A DNA stretch of 64,000 bases. Origin: Hygrophila difformis. Taxonomy: Eukaryota > Streptophyta > Magnoliopsida > Lamiales > Acanthaceae. A program made the translations under genes and the position numbers. Below the pieces are notes generated by a model. It was given only the letters and a program-made list of their open reading frames with translations, ran no database searches and had not been told where the DNA came from. Shown piece after piece: positions 44,374 through 55,568 of this stretch. How positions within the stretch are numbered: the stretch's first letter is position 1; each line of letters starts with the position of its first letter. The DNA lies in assembly GCA_030278955.1 (NCBI GenBank), contig JAOANR010000010.1, forward strand, positions 12,259,086-12,323,085. Reading direction: 5' to 3'.

Positions 44374-44701
44374 GGTCATCTCTAGAGGTGTCAAAACGGG
44401 CCCGCGGGGCGAAACGGGCCGGCCCCCGCGGGCCCCCACATTTTTGCGGGCTTGAACAGGGCGGGCTATAAATACCTAGGCCCAACCCGCCCCACACGCG
44501 GGCCGCAGGTTATACGGGCCAACCCGCGGGCCTTTTAGTAATTTTTAGTGTAAAAAAGTAAAAAATGGAATACATTTTTTGTTGTATAAATTAAGAATGG
44601 GAAATAAAGATTGATAATTGATATTTAAAATTATAAATAGTTAAAATGTGTATATTTGGCATAATTATTTACTTTATTTTTTGCGGAACAGCCTATACAG
44701 G

Positions 44702-47700
44702 CTAGGGAAAATAAAGAGGAAAAAGAAATACAAAAGAAAAACGAAACTCAACCAGCCCGAGGGAACATGTGCCCGCGGCATCGGCCGCCAAAAGAGAGGA
44801 TAATCGATGCGGATGGAAGGCCCATGTCGTGAAGAACAACTCCTCCTCAGCCCCCATCTTAGCTATGAAATCTGCAATGGCATTCCCTTCCCTCAAGATA
44901 TGATTGAAGGAACAAATCTGGAACTGAGTAACCAAGTCATCAATACGAGCGATGTACGATGAGAGCCAATGAGAAGGTGATCGTTTGGCCGAGAGGAGGT
45001 GCAGCACCGCCGTGGAGTCACAAGCACAATAAATGGCAGGGACCCCAACCTGCACAGCTAGCTGTAGCCCATGCAGCAACCCAACAATTTCTGCATGCAA
45101 AATAGAGACATCACCAAGGTGGCCGGACACACCCCCGATCCAGCTACCATCCGAATTCCGCAAGACAGCTCCATAGCCGGCTCATTTCCGATCCTCCAGG
45201 CGAGAACCACCAGAGTGGAGAAAGACTCCCGTCCATGAACCCATGTTCCAGCATACAAATCGAAGCGTTGGAGCAATCTTTGGGAGACTATTGCGCGCAA
45301 ACTGAAGATCCTTGTCAAGATGGAAGGTGCGCCGAACAAGTTGCTGATGAGACATAATAGCTCCCGTGAATATCCGCTTGCAGCGCTCTTTCCAAACAAT
45401 CCAAACGGCGGCTAAAAACAATGTCCCGTAGCAGTGATACATGCCACCAAGCCAAAAGCGGATGTCCGACTTCTGCAAGGTGTGAAGATCCATGGGGATA
45501 TCAATTCCTAGAGACATCCAGATTGCCATATTCCAGCGGCACCCAAATAGAGAATGCCTCCAGTCCTCCGGCATGTCTCCACAAATTTGACATAGGGGAG
45601 AAGTCGCCAAGTGACGGTGGAACGTGAGGGCATTACAAGGAATGGCTTCTCATGCAAGCAGCCACATAAAATAACAGATTTTCTCCAGGAAAGTAGAAGT
45701 CCATATCCAATTCCAACCACTAGAGGCGGCCTCATCACCAAGCAGAGACAACGCCCCAGACCGGGCTGTGTAGCACCCATTCACACTTCTTTTCCACCTC
45801 CAGCCATCGGAAATCGTTGCATGTAAACAAGGTGGGGGGTAGTCGAGATTTGATGCTGGATATCCGGAGGAATGATAGTATACAAACCAGAGAAATCCCA
45901 GCCCGTGTCCTTGATAATATCAGATATTTTCTTTCCCAAATCCTGAGTCGCAACAAAAGGCATTTTTGGTGCCAGTTGATCCCCATGAAACCAAGGTGAA
46001 AACCACAGAGAGCTCTCGCCATTACCCAACCGAAATGAGAACCCCTCTTGCAAGTGACTAGCTGCCTTTCTTAAACTCCTCCACGTGAAAGAACCTGCAG
46101 CAGGCATGGACGAAAGGGAGCCCCCCGATGGCCAATATTTCCGACGCAGCTCGGTGCACCACAACTTGGTACTCCCCTGGGATAGCTCCGCAACCAGTTT
46201 GCCTAAGAGGGCGATATTGGCGTGACGAGCCGACCGAATGCCAAGGCCACCCCAGCTCTTAGGTACAGCCACTCGATCCCATCCAATTAAATTAATTCCC
46301 TTCCCCGCACTATCCTTCTAGACAAAGTTCCTCAGTCTCTGGTCAATACGCCGACAAATAGACTCCGGGAGCCACCCAATTTGCATCACATATGTAGGGA
46401 TAGCGGAGAGCACACTTCGAGCCAGGGTGGCTCTCCTCGGCTTATTAAGCACCTCATGGCCCAGTATGACATTCTATTGTCCATACGTTCAAGGATAAAT
46501 TCATAGTCTCGACATCGCACCCGCCCCTTGTGGATAGGAAACCCCAGATATTTTTCGATTTCCGTGGTGAAGGGGATTGTCATGACATCTGAAAACCTAT
46601 TCCTTTCCACTGTCGATAGGCATGCAGCAGCATAAGCGTGGGACTTAAGGAGATTAACTTTATGTCCCGAAGAATTCCCAAAAGATTGAATAATTGACGC
46701 CAAAGTGCAAATACTGGTATCGTCCGCCAAAGCACAGAGTATTAAATCATCCGCAAAGAGGAGATGTGAGATCCCACGACCACTCCTACTAATCCGAACA
46801 GGGTGCCAAAGATCATCCCGAACGGCCCTATCGATCGTGACCGCCAACCGTTCCATAACAATATTAAACAGATACGGAGATAGAGGGTCACCTTGTCTTA
46901 ACTCACGCCGCGGCTTAATTGCATTCAAGGGAGCACCATTCCAGAGGATGCCATATTCTGGAGAGGACACATAACTCATAATGAGGCGGCATAACATAGG
47001 TGGGAGCTGCATTTGCCACAAGCACTCCTGAAGGAAAGACCATCGAACCGTGTCATACGCTTTCTCAATGTCAATCTTAACTACGATTGCCTTCATTCTA
47101 GACTGGGGCCGAGAAATTGTATAGATTAATTCTTGGAGCATCACGGCGTTATCCACTGTCCCACGCCCCGGCAGAAAAGCGGATTGAAGAGGTGAGATAT
47201 ATTCGGCCAAAATTGGTCGGAGCCGATTGACAAGAACTTTGGAGACAAACTTGTACGCCATGTTGCAAAGTGTGATAGGCCGAAAATGGCGAATAGAGCT
47301 CGGCACTGTGACCTTGGGGATAAGGCAAATATAAGCTTTGGCGATCAGTGGATCAATACGACCGTCTCGAAAAGCCTTCTGGACCATAGAAATAATATGA
47401 AGGCCAACAATTTCCCAATGCTTATTGTAAAATGCAGCTGGGAATCCATCCGGGCCTGGAGCCGCAAATGGCTTGGATTGGGAGAGAGCCAAAAGTACCT
47501 CATCAGGTTGCACAGGACCATCATTCACCCCCTCATGCAAAGCCACCAGCGGCTGAATGGGAGGAAGGGAGTCGTCGCTGGCTGTATGGCCATCATCGGA
47601 ATATAGATGAAGAAAGAAATCTCTCACAGACTGTTGCAACATATGCGAGTCTGAACACCAAGAACCATCATGTAATTGGAGGCCGGATATTTTACTCCTA

Positions 47701-48831
47701 TGATGGCGGTATTTGGCCTGAGCATGGAAGAATTTCGTATTTCGATCACCGAGTTTGATCCAATCCTCCCACGCCCTCTAATACCAGAACACTTCCTCCT
47801 TGGCAAGGATAGCATGAAGATCCTGTTGAAGTTTTCGTTCCAACAAAATAAGTCAGACAGAGTCAACATAGGGCAAAACTCGGTCAAGTCCCTGCAAGCG
47901 TCTCAAAATTTTTTTTCTTACGGTTTCGCAGCCTTTAACGTTCATGCATGCAATGTTGATTGGAGAGATTCTGAAGGTGCTTTAACTGATCCGGGATGGA
48001 ATCAGCCGAAGCAGTGCATGCATCATTCACCAGCCGGCTGTAAAATGGAAGCTCACTCCAACATGCTTCCCATCGAAATGGTTTACAGGACGGCAAGCTG
48101 TTCGGCACACCACAGCGCATCAATAAGGGGGCGTGGTCAGACCCAATCCGCGGTAAAATCTGAATAGCGGCATTAGGGAATAAATCGATCCATTCCAATG
48201 TGGCCATACCCCGATCTAATCGTTTTTTGATGAATTGCAAGGTGTTAGCCGGACGATACCAAGGGAAAGCACTCCCCTCAGTATAAACCGGTAGCAATCC
48301 ACAATCACAGAGACAAGACCGAAAAGCATCTGCCTGGTCTTGAAGAAAAACACCCCCTTGGACTTCGGAAGGATCTAAGATTTCATTCCAATCTCCAACC
48401 GTGTACCATGCTCCCTGGAGGCGGTTGCCAAGGCTGCGGAGATACTCCCAAGTCGACCGTCGAAAAAAGTAGTTAGGGAAAGCATAAACTGCAGAAGAAT
48501 ACCAAGAAATAGGCCCCGCTTGAAGTTTAACCGTAATACATCTATTAGCATCTTCATACACAGTAATATCAATAGAACTGCCTGATCGGCCCAATATCCA
48601 AATTCCCCCAGCACGGCCAGTAGCTTCTTGGATAGAGACTGGATAGTAGCCCCGGCTATAGAAAAAATTCCAGAGACGATCATAAGCACCTTGTAGTTCG
48701 AAGAGAAAAACCAATGAGGGCCTATAATGGCTTATATAGTCTGATAAGCACCGCCTAGCGTGGGTATTCATAAGACCACGCGCATTCCACGCAAAGATAG
48801 AGAAATCCGCAAAAGACGGCATAATCAACAA
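44702..48831 (-). pseudogene. LINE ORF2, broken
   Basis: Pieces in several frames: endonuclease (FSIFAWNARGLMN; VGDWNEILD; GSDHAPLLMRC) 48831-47935, reverse transcriptase (FAAPGPDGFPAAFYNKHW; ITLCNMAYKFVSKVL; IDIEKAYDTVRW; LLFADDLILCAL) 47642-46386, the post-RT region 46272-45781, the zinc region (CQICGDMPEDWRHSLFGC) 45610-45182, and RNase H (DSTAVLHLLSAK; GNAIADFIAKMG) 45163-44702. There are at least four frame changes. Confidence 0.9.
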
Positions 48832-48873
48832 TTATTTAAAAAAAAGACAGACGTCCATAACCAACCAAGCAAG

Positions 48874-50334
48874 TCAGCTGGGCTTGGTCGGAACCATAAC
48901 CATATCTCGAGCAGTAATCTCACCCGATTTCAATCTAGCATCCAACCCTGATGACGCCACCACATCAGATTTCGGGTTATCAGTCAACAAATGGGCATAT
49001 TTAGCGGGCAGTAAATTAACCAAATCCTTCGGGCCTTTAGCAGACGCCGAACTGAAAGTCGAAGCCTTTTTCTTAGAAGAGATCCGTTTCACACCATGCA
49101 ATGAGTTACGGTGGTTCGATCCGGTCTTGGCCAGGTGAGTGGCACGAGAGGGGGTGGCTCCTGTAGTACCGTTAGCCAAGGGGGATACAGCTGTTACTAA
49201 AGCCAAGCAGGGCGTCTGATCACGCCCTATAGTATCCTCGACCAGGGGAGTATGCTCATTGGTGACGACCCCAAATTCCGTCTGTTGTTCCCTGATGCCC
49301 CCAGACTCAGTCGCTGCATTTTCAGCTGAAGGACAGTAAGCCAAAGCCGGGCCAGTAGCTACCCGTGGCTGGGTCGGATTGTAAACTGGCCTAGATTTCT
49401 CCTCCATAGCCTTCAAATCTCTCTTAGGTTTGCCATTAGTTGCAGTCGAACCCAAATCCTTGGTATTCCTCCTAGGATTGTGAGGCCCTTTAGTCCGTTT
49501 CCGAACAACCGTTAGCCACTCACCATGCGCCAGGACCTCACATCCTTCATCCCTGAGTGATAAAGATGCACTCGCCACCGCCTCAGTCACGACATCCTCC
49601 TCCTCAACACCTACCATCCCAGTATAAGCCTTCGTGAATGGGGTGGAATTAGGCCCTGTCGTAGTCCGTGCTCCACACCCGTTAGGTTCTTGGCCTCCTC
49701 CCATCGTGTAGTTACGATCAAAGTGTCCATATCGGCCACACTTAGAGCAAAGCCGATGCAATCCCTCATACGAGACTGTGAACCACTGATCATTAACCAT
49801 AATCTTGCCCGTAACCGGTTTCGTGAGGTCCAAGGCAACACAAACCCTAGCAAACTCGCCCCAAGACGAAAGCGTTGTGCATGTGTCAAACTTAATCACA
49901 TCACCGATTCCCGACGCCAGAGCCCACAATAAATCCTCTCTATAACGATACATTGACAATCCATTGATATGTGCCCATACCAAAGTCTTATAAACCTGAG
50001 TGGTGCTCGGATCAAAAGCCCTAGTCCACGTCATGACTGCCAAATAATGGTCGAACATCATCCACGGACCACCATTGACTGCCGTTTCTTTGTCAGACGC
50101 GAGACCGAACTTAACAATGTAACAACCATAGCCCACGCCAATGATCTCCATCTCACCCTTCGGTTTCCACAAACGTTTCAGGCGGTCACTCAACACCAAG
50201 TATCCTACCGACCTCCCCAAAAGTTTGATCACAAGTGTGTCCTCCAAAGGCTTACTGGCTTCCGCTTCTATTGATTCGTCTATAACAAATTTAGGGAGAG
50301 ACAAGTTGCCCCCCACATAACTCTTGGAAATCAA
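48874..50334 (-). CDS. LINE ORF1, DUF4283 plus defective zinc knuckle
   Basis: The frame is open for about 486 codons with a DUF4283 region (VIKLLGRSVGYLVLSDRLKRLW; GPWMMFDHYLAVMTWTRAFD) and a knuckle CSKCGRYGHFDRNY in which the last Cys is Tyr. The frame continues a little upstream (DPPAVAPVRRDLLAEG) to a TGA without an ATG, so the start is lost. A Thr/Ala-rich tail follows. Probably non-functional. Confidence 0.75.
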   Translation of the reverse strand: MISKSYVGGNLSLPKFVIDESIEAEASKPLEDTLVIKLLGRSVGYLVLSDRLKRLWKPKGEMEIIGVGYGCYIVKFGLASDKETAVNGGPWMMFDHYLAVMTWTRAFDPSTTQVYKTLVWAHINGLSMYRYREDLLWALASGIGDVIKFDTCTTLSSWGEFARVCVALDLTKPVTGKIMVNDQWFTVSYEGLHRLCSKCGRYGHFDRNYTMGGGQEPNGCGARTTTGPNSTPFTKAYTGMVGVEEEDVVTEAVASASLSLRDEGCEVLAHGEWLTVVRKRTKGPHNPRRNTKDLGSTATNGKPKRDLKAMEEKSRPVYNPTQPRVATGPALAYCPSAENAATESGGIREQQTEFGVVTNEHTPLVEDTIGRDQTPCLALVTAVSPLANGTTGATPSRATHLAKTGSNHRNSLHGVKRISSKKKASTFSSASAKGPKDLVNLLPAKYAHLLTDNPKSDVVASSGLDARLKSGEITARDMVMVPTKPS

Positions 50335-51267
50335 TCCTTCAGCAAGTAAATCCCTCCTAACTGGTGCAACCGCAGGAGGATCGTCTCACCATGCAGGATT
50401 TGCGCAAAAGATCGGACCTTTCCACCAAGTTCAGGCTGAAACTCGGGTTTAATAACGGGTTTGTTGAATAATTCTTTATAAAATTAAAGATCTATTAAAA
50501 TTTGTAATACTAAAGATGTGTATTATATTTTAAAAATATAGTATTGTTGAAGATAAAAAAATTTATAAGTAATGATTGAGTTGATAAAAATATTGGCTCT
50601 GAAGTGATGGTTGGAGTCTTTAGGAAGTTAATTTGTTTTGGCAAATATAATTCATTAATTTTATATTTTAAAAATAAGACAACTGACAATAAATTATGAA
50701 AATTTGCTTGCATTCACAAATTTTAATAAATAAATAAAATAACCTAGCTAAAAAAATTAACAAATAAAATAATAAGGAATTTTAAACTTTAAAAAAACTA
50801 ACACTAATAATATAGATAGGAAGAGAAATATTAGAAAATATGACTATTTGTATTACAATTTTATAAGTAACCGAAATAATTATTTAAATATATATTTGGT
50901 AACTTTATGATAGACTTTGAATTAACTAAACAATATTCACTAATATTAAATAAATAGAACAAAGAGTATATAAAAAAAAAAAGCCCGGCCCACTGCGGGC
51001 CCAATCCACAAAAGTCCGCCCCGCCGCGGGTCGATCCCACAAAAGTCCGCATCTAAACGGGCCTTAAAAAATTCAAGCCCGCCCCGCATTTTTTACCTTG
51101 CGGGACGGGAGGCCCAACGGGCCCGACCCAAATTGACAGCTCTAGTCATCTCCAACCCACCCTGCAACAATTTGCAGGGTGAGGGCTCCAATCCACCCTG
51201 CAAAAATGGGGGAGACACCCTCCCAGATTGGGAGGATGCTACAGTGTTCTGCCCATTTGGGCGGAAC

Positions 51268-52221
51268 TGTAATACCCCAGATTTTTATCAACGTCCAAAG
51301 GAATAAAATTTATTCCGATCAATGTCGAAACATCTCCGAGAAGAAGAAAATAATTTATCACAATAAATTATTGCTCGGAAATAAAACGCCGATAGATTCA
51401 AATTCAAAATGGAATAAAAGAGGGAAAGGAAGCCCGAAGACATTCCATCAATTGAGTCAAGACAATTAGAATTAAATTCAAGAAGGAAAAGAATTTTAAT
51501 TCCAAGAACCCGTGAAGTCGGAAGAAATTTAATGATACAATCGCAATCAATCAATCGGTCAATAAGTCGCGCAACTTCGGGGACGAAGTTGATTCTTAAG
51601 GAGGGTAGATTGTAATACCATAGAAATTGCCCGATATATATGTATGAATATATATATTTTGATCAATTCACTAAGTAGATTTTTAATCAAATCTATATAT
51701 ATATTTATATGTTCAAATATGTGCTTAAAGATTAGTATATTATTTTCTACAAAACATACTTTAAAAAAATTATATATATTTGTCTTTTCAAATAAATATA
51801 TGGATTTCAATATCAAGTGTAATAAGTATATGGTTCATAGAATATTTTAAATCCATATACAAGTTTATATACACATATATACCTTGGTCTTGAAATAATC
51901 TTTCCAAACATGTACACATGTATATACATGTATATATTTACATGTTTAAATTATAATGAGAATTATCTATTTTCTATATATCCTTGATTAATCATTCTAC
52001 CCATATTTTTTTTTATGAATTATTCTAGAATGCCATAATATAATTGGGAATAATTTGACTATGGTTTGAAATTGTAGGGTGGAATATTAATCATATCTTG
52101 TCATTTTCAAATAAAGAATATATTCCTTTTTGAAGCTATGTATGACTTACAAGATCACAAAAATTCCCACATTATGATTTTTTTTAAGATAAGAATCTTA
52201 ATATATATATATATATAAAAA

Positions 52222-52252
<31 letters not shown>

Positions 52253-54815
52253 TTACTGTAGCATGCTACTGTAGCACGCTACTGTAGCATGCTACTGTAG
52301 CAGTCGGGATTTATGTGTTTTTGGGACTTTTTGCCATTTTTTGGGTCCCAAAGGTGGGAATCTTGATCTATCACGGGTGTGGCATCTTTTTGGATGTTAT
52401 GTAATCAATCCCATCCCCATTCTCAGCCATTTTCATCAATCATTCACCCCAAACTCTCCAAAAACTCTCCCAAAAGCCAAACACTCTTCCGACGAACTTC
52501 CGGCGACTTTCCGACGAGTTTCCGGCAACCAAATCCAACCAAGGAAGTGTGTAGATCAAGGATTGCAGGCTTTGGATTGTTGGTAAGATGTTATTCAAGT
52601 TTCCTTATGATTTTAAGATCATAAACATCATACTAACTTACGAATCTTCATATTCGAACACAAATCGGAGCCAAGGGAAGAATAAATCGGGTGGAAGAGA
52701 TTCGTTCGTGACATCCCGTGGATTCCGGACGACCCCGTGACTTCCTAAACATCATCCCCACTGTAAGTTAACCTTACTATGGTTTTGGGTGACTTAAAAT
52801 GCAACCAAACATAGAGATTTAGAAACTCTAAAAATCTGTCAACAAGAGAAACCCTCAACGCAGCGTTTTCGTATGAATTTTTCGAACCTCTAAAGCTGCT
52901 TAAACAACAAAACTCAAAACATGAAAAGTGTTGCTAAGGCTTTGGTCTAGCTTCTGTAAAAATTTCATAATTTTTCATGATGTTTTGAAACCTGAAACCG
53001 ACCCAAAACCGAAGAGCATTAAATCTGAATCTTAGAACTTTGGCAGATTTCACTCTCAATCTTGTTGGTTATTTTGACCATGGATCTAGGCCGATCTAGG
53101 ATTGGTGTTGAACATGAAAGTTGTAGATCTATGAGTATAGAACATTTCTGCAAATTTTTAGAATTTTTCATTGAGATTTGAACCTCCAAACTCGAGCCGA
53201 CCCGATCTGCGTTAGAACCGATGTCAAGAACCTTGACAGATTTCATAATCAAACTCGACGAGCAAAACTCTTACTTCGAGTGTTCAAATCTGAAAACTCA
53301 AAACTAAGATTTTGATCCAAAGATCGTAAGCTATATTGTGTAAAAATTTCAAAGATTTTCATCGAGTTTTGATACCCCAAATCGTATCGAACATATTCTG
53401 CGTTTTTAAGAATTGTCAAAGGATGACAGATTTCATAGCCGATCTTGATGAGCTTATTCCTATCATTTATAGTCCGAACCAATCCTTGAGTTCTAAACAA
53501 AAGTTGTTTGAAATCATGTCTAGTATGTCTCTGAAAAATTTCAGAATTTTTGGAGATCATTTGATATGATAAAAAGTCAAATCCTTGAAAGGTGTCAAAC
53601 CTGAATCCTGACAGCTTTTTGATTCTGAAGAAAACATGATTTTTAACATGCTTCCCATCATTTTTCCGAAAAACTTAAAACACGAAAGTTGTTCGTTGGG
53701 ATGTTTTTGAGATGCTGTACAAATTTCAAATCAATCGCCTAGGAAATGGATTTTTAAACCAAAAAGGCGCAAACTGTGACATCGATCGATTTTTGAAATC
53801 TTTTAAACAACGATCGAGACGTTGAATTACGATAAAGCTATACTTTTGAAAAATCCCGTTACACCAAATAAAAACACATTTTCTTTAAAACAATTCTTTT
53901 GAAACATTGGGGACTTGTGACCAAGTTTGATATTATCAATATGATTCATGCGGGTTTGATTCCCAATGATGTATTTGAGTTCTTGCGGGTTAGATTCCCC
54001 AAGGGCGATTGTATGTTTTCCTGCGGGTTAGATTCCCCAGGATGTATTGAGTTCTTGCGGGTTAGATTCCCCAAGGGCGATTGTATGATTTCCTGCGGGA
54101 AAATATTGGTTATGAGGATTGCGGTCACAAGAGCCCTGGTGAATGGTGAACTATAAAAGAAACGAAAATATTTTGAGAAATGATACTATTGATATTGGCT
54201 GAGGCCGCCGGATCACCGTCTAAATGATACTTTTGAAATTGGCTGCGGCCGCCGGATTGTCGGCTAAATCAAATATTGTTGAAATGGTTATGTAACGGGA
54301 GAACAAAATATCTAATATTTTTAAGTATTTATTTAGTTATGCCTTGCAAATCATTACCTACAAGAAATGTTTTTATTAAATTTAATTAAAGGCTTTGAAA
54401 CCCCTAACCCATGCTATGTGTTAACTTACTCAGCGCGTTTTTGCTGACCCAAACCATTTATCTCTTTTTTCTACAGAGGATGAAGATTATGCATCATCAT
54501 ATGCATACATGGGAACATTAGGGGAAATCTTTATTTTAAATCCCTGCATTTAATTACGACTTGCATGAACGGGCCTGTTTAACCCGTGTTCTGGCCATGT
54601 TGGCCCTTATACTTTATTTCCGCTGCACAACTTATAAATTCCGCTGCAACTCTGATGTATTATTTTTAAATTATTTATGAATGGGCTGTTTGAATATTTT
54701 AAATTCTGAAAAACCATAGCCTTGCATCTCTTTAGTGAGCTCGGAGAAACCGTGTCTTGCTAGGGAGGTGTGGCGGTGGCATCCCGGCCTGGGTTACCAA
54801 AACCGGGGTGTTACA
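51268..54815 (+). repeat. 5' LTR of the right-hand element
   Basis: 3548 bp. Compared with the left-hand family it has about 500 bp of extra AT-rich sequence (51620-52130) after an internal LTR-start module, and four tandem TACTGTAGCAYGC units at 52255-52302. A strongly conserved block TTACTCAGCGCGTTTTTGCT at 54426-54445 is identical in the left-hand family (reverse complement at about 903-926). Confidence 0.93.
53955..54110 (+). repeat. LTR minisatellite
   Basis: Units with TGCGGGTTAGATTCCCCA separated by AGGGCGATTGTATG or GGATGTATTGAGTTC; the second LTR has the same array at 58253-58408. Just downstream (54195-54265) GGCTGAGGCCGCCGGAT and GGCTGCGGCCGCCGGATT form another direct repeat. Confidence 0.8.
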
Positions 54816-54818
54816 AGT

Positions 54819-54832
54819 TGGTATCAGAGCCC
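54819..54832 (+). promoter_or_regulatory. Primer binding site, initiator Met-tRNA type
   Basis: TGGTATCAGAGCCC, 3 nt after the LTR end at 54815. Confidence 0.88.
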
Positions 54833-55310
54833 GGAATATTTTAAAGCTATTATTTTACATAGCCCGGAATATTTTTAAACTACTATTTTAAAGAGCCCAA
54901 TTATTATTTTGAAATTAAAGCCCAAATATTTAGCCCAAAATTTTTTTAGAAGCTAAGAAATTATCTTGGCCCAATAGCCTTGTTTTTATTTAAAGCCCAA
55001 ATAATTTATTTCTTTCGGCCCAATATAGTGGCCCAAACCTTTTATCCTTATTTTAATCTATCCATGGAATAAATTTATTTTAAAACCCATGGATAAATAA
55101 ATGCGTGCGTAAAATTTTTTTGGGGGACACATATGCATATGCATACATAAATATTTACACTAACCCTTTTTATGTGAATTATCGGTAATAAGAAACACTC
55201 CTACCTTAGAACTCGACTTGAGTCTTGACTTAGAAGCGCCAACTTCAGACTAACTTTGCCTTAGTCCTAGATCTTGATCACTTAGAAACTCATCTTCGCG
55301 TGCTTCTAAA

Positions 55311-55352
55311 ATGACACCTAGAAGAATACTGAGGAAGGATCATATGCGATGA
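55311..55352 (+). pseudogene. 13-codon gag-start relic
   Basis: MTPRRILRKDHMR then TGA. Differs at two residues from the relic in the left-hand element; both share the stop. Probably the remnant of a gag start fused to 3' sequence by a large internal deletion. Confidence 0.45.
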
Positions 55353-55383
55353 TACCCGAACCTGGTTGCGAATAATACATAGG

Positions 55384-55432
55384 CAGTTATGGGGACATAA
55401 CTGTAATCTTAAGGGGGGGAGGATGTAATACC
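55384..55432 (+). promoter_or_regulatory. Hairpin, purine tract and LTR-start-like module
   Basis: CAGTTATG-GGGA-CATAACTG is followed by TAATCTTAAGGGGGGGAGGA and TGTAATACCCC, lying 145 bp upstream of the actual LTR start. It has the same layout as the functional module but is not used as the boundary in this copy. Confidence 0.6.
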
Positions 55433-55529
55433 CCGTAAGAATGCATAAGCATTTATTTTTGAAACCCGAATAGTTTGTATCCCAAGTAACAAAAGGACCC
55501 TAACTCTTAGCGCGAGAAAAGCCGAAACA

Positions 55530-55568
55530 CAACTTCGGGGACGAAGTTGATTCTTAAGGGGGGTAGAC
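55530..55568 (+). promoter_or_regulatory. Functional polypurine tract with hairpin
   Basis: CAACTTCG-GGGA-CGAAGTTG, then ATTCTTAAGGGGGGTAGAC directly before the LTR at 55569. Confidence 0.8.

Larger units (their letters stand above)
44675..50430 (-). mobile_element. L1-type LINE, decayed
   Basis: Inserted in the hAT element. ORF1 and the domains of ORF2 are in order on the minus strand. The A-rich tail reads as TTTATTTTTT near 44675. I could not find a convincing target duplication, so both ends are approximate. Confidence 0.85.
44383..51144. mobile_element. hAT element, non-autonomous, containing a LINE
   Basis: The terminal inverted repeats TAGAGGTGTCAAAACGGG and TAGAGCTGTCAATTTGGG are flanked by an exact 8-bp duplication GTCATCTC (44375-44382, 51145-51152), as expected of hAT transposons. 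GC-rich subterminal regions with many CGGGCC/GGCCCG repeats lie at 44395-44535 and 50985-51125. No transposase is visible. Most of the length is a LINE inserted within it; the element proper is about 1 kb. Confidence 0.88.
54816..55568 (+). other. Internal region, non-coding
   Basis: 753 bp. It starts with the primer site and AGAGCCCGGAATATTTT-type repeats, then AT-rich sequence with many GCCCAA motifs, the gag-start relic (55311), a first hairpin/purine/LTR-start-like module (55384-55432), and the functional module (55530-55568). Confidence 0.85.

Noticed and set aside
44657..50480. ATAATTATTTACTTTAT versus GAATAATTCTTTAT as a target duplication for the third LINE
   Set aside because: The match is imperfect and AT-rich; I could not fix the LINE ends with it.
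54819..54832. tRNA-like sequence
   Set aside because: It is the primer site matching only the tRNA 3' end; no cloverleaf can be formed around it.
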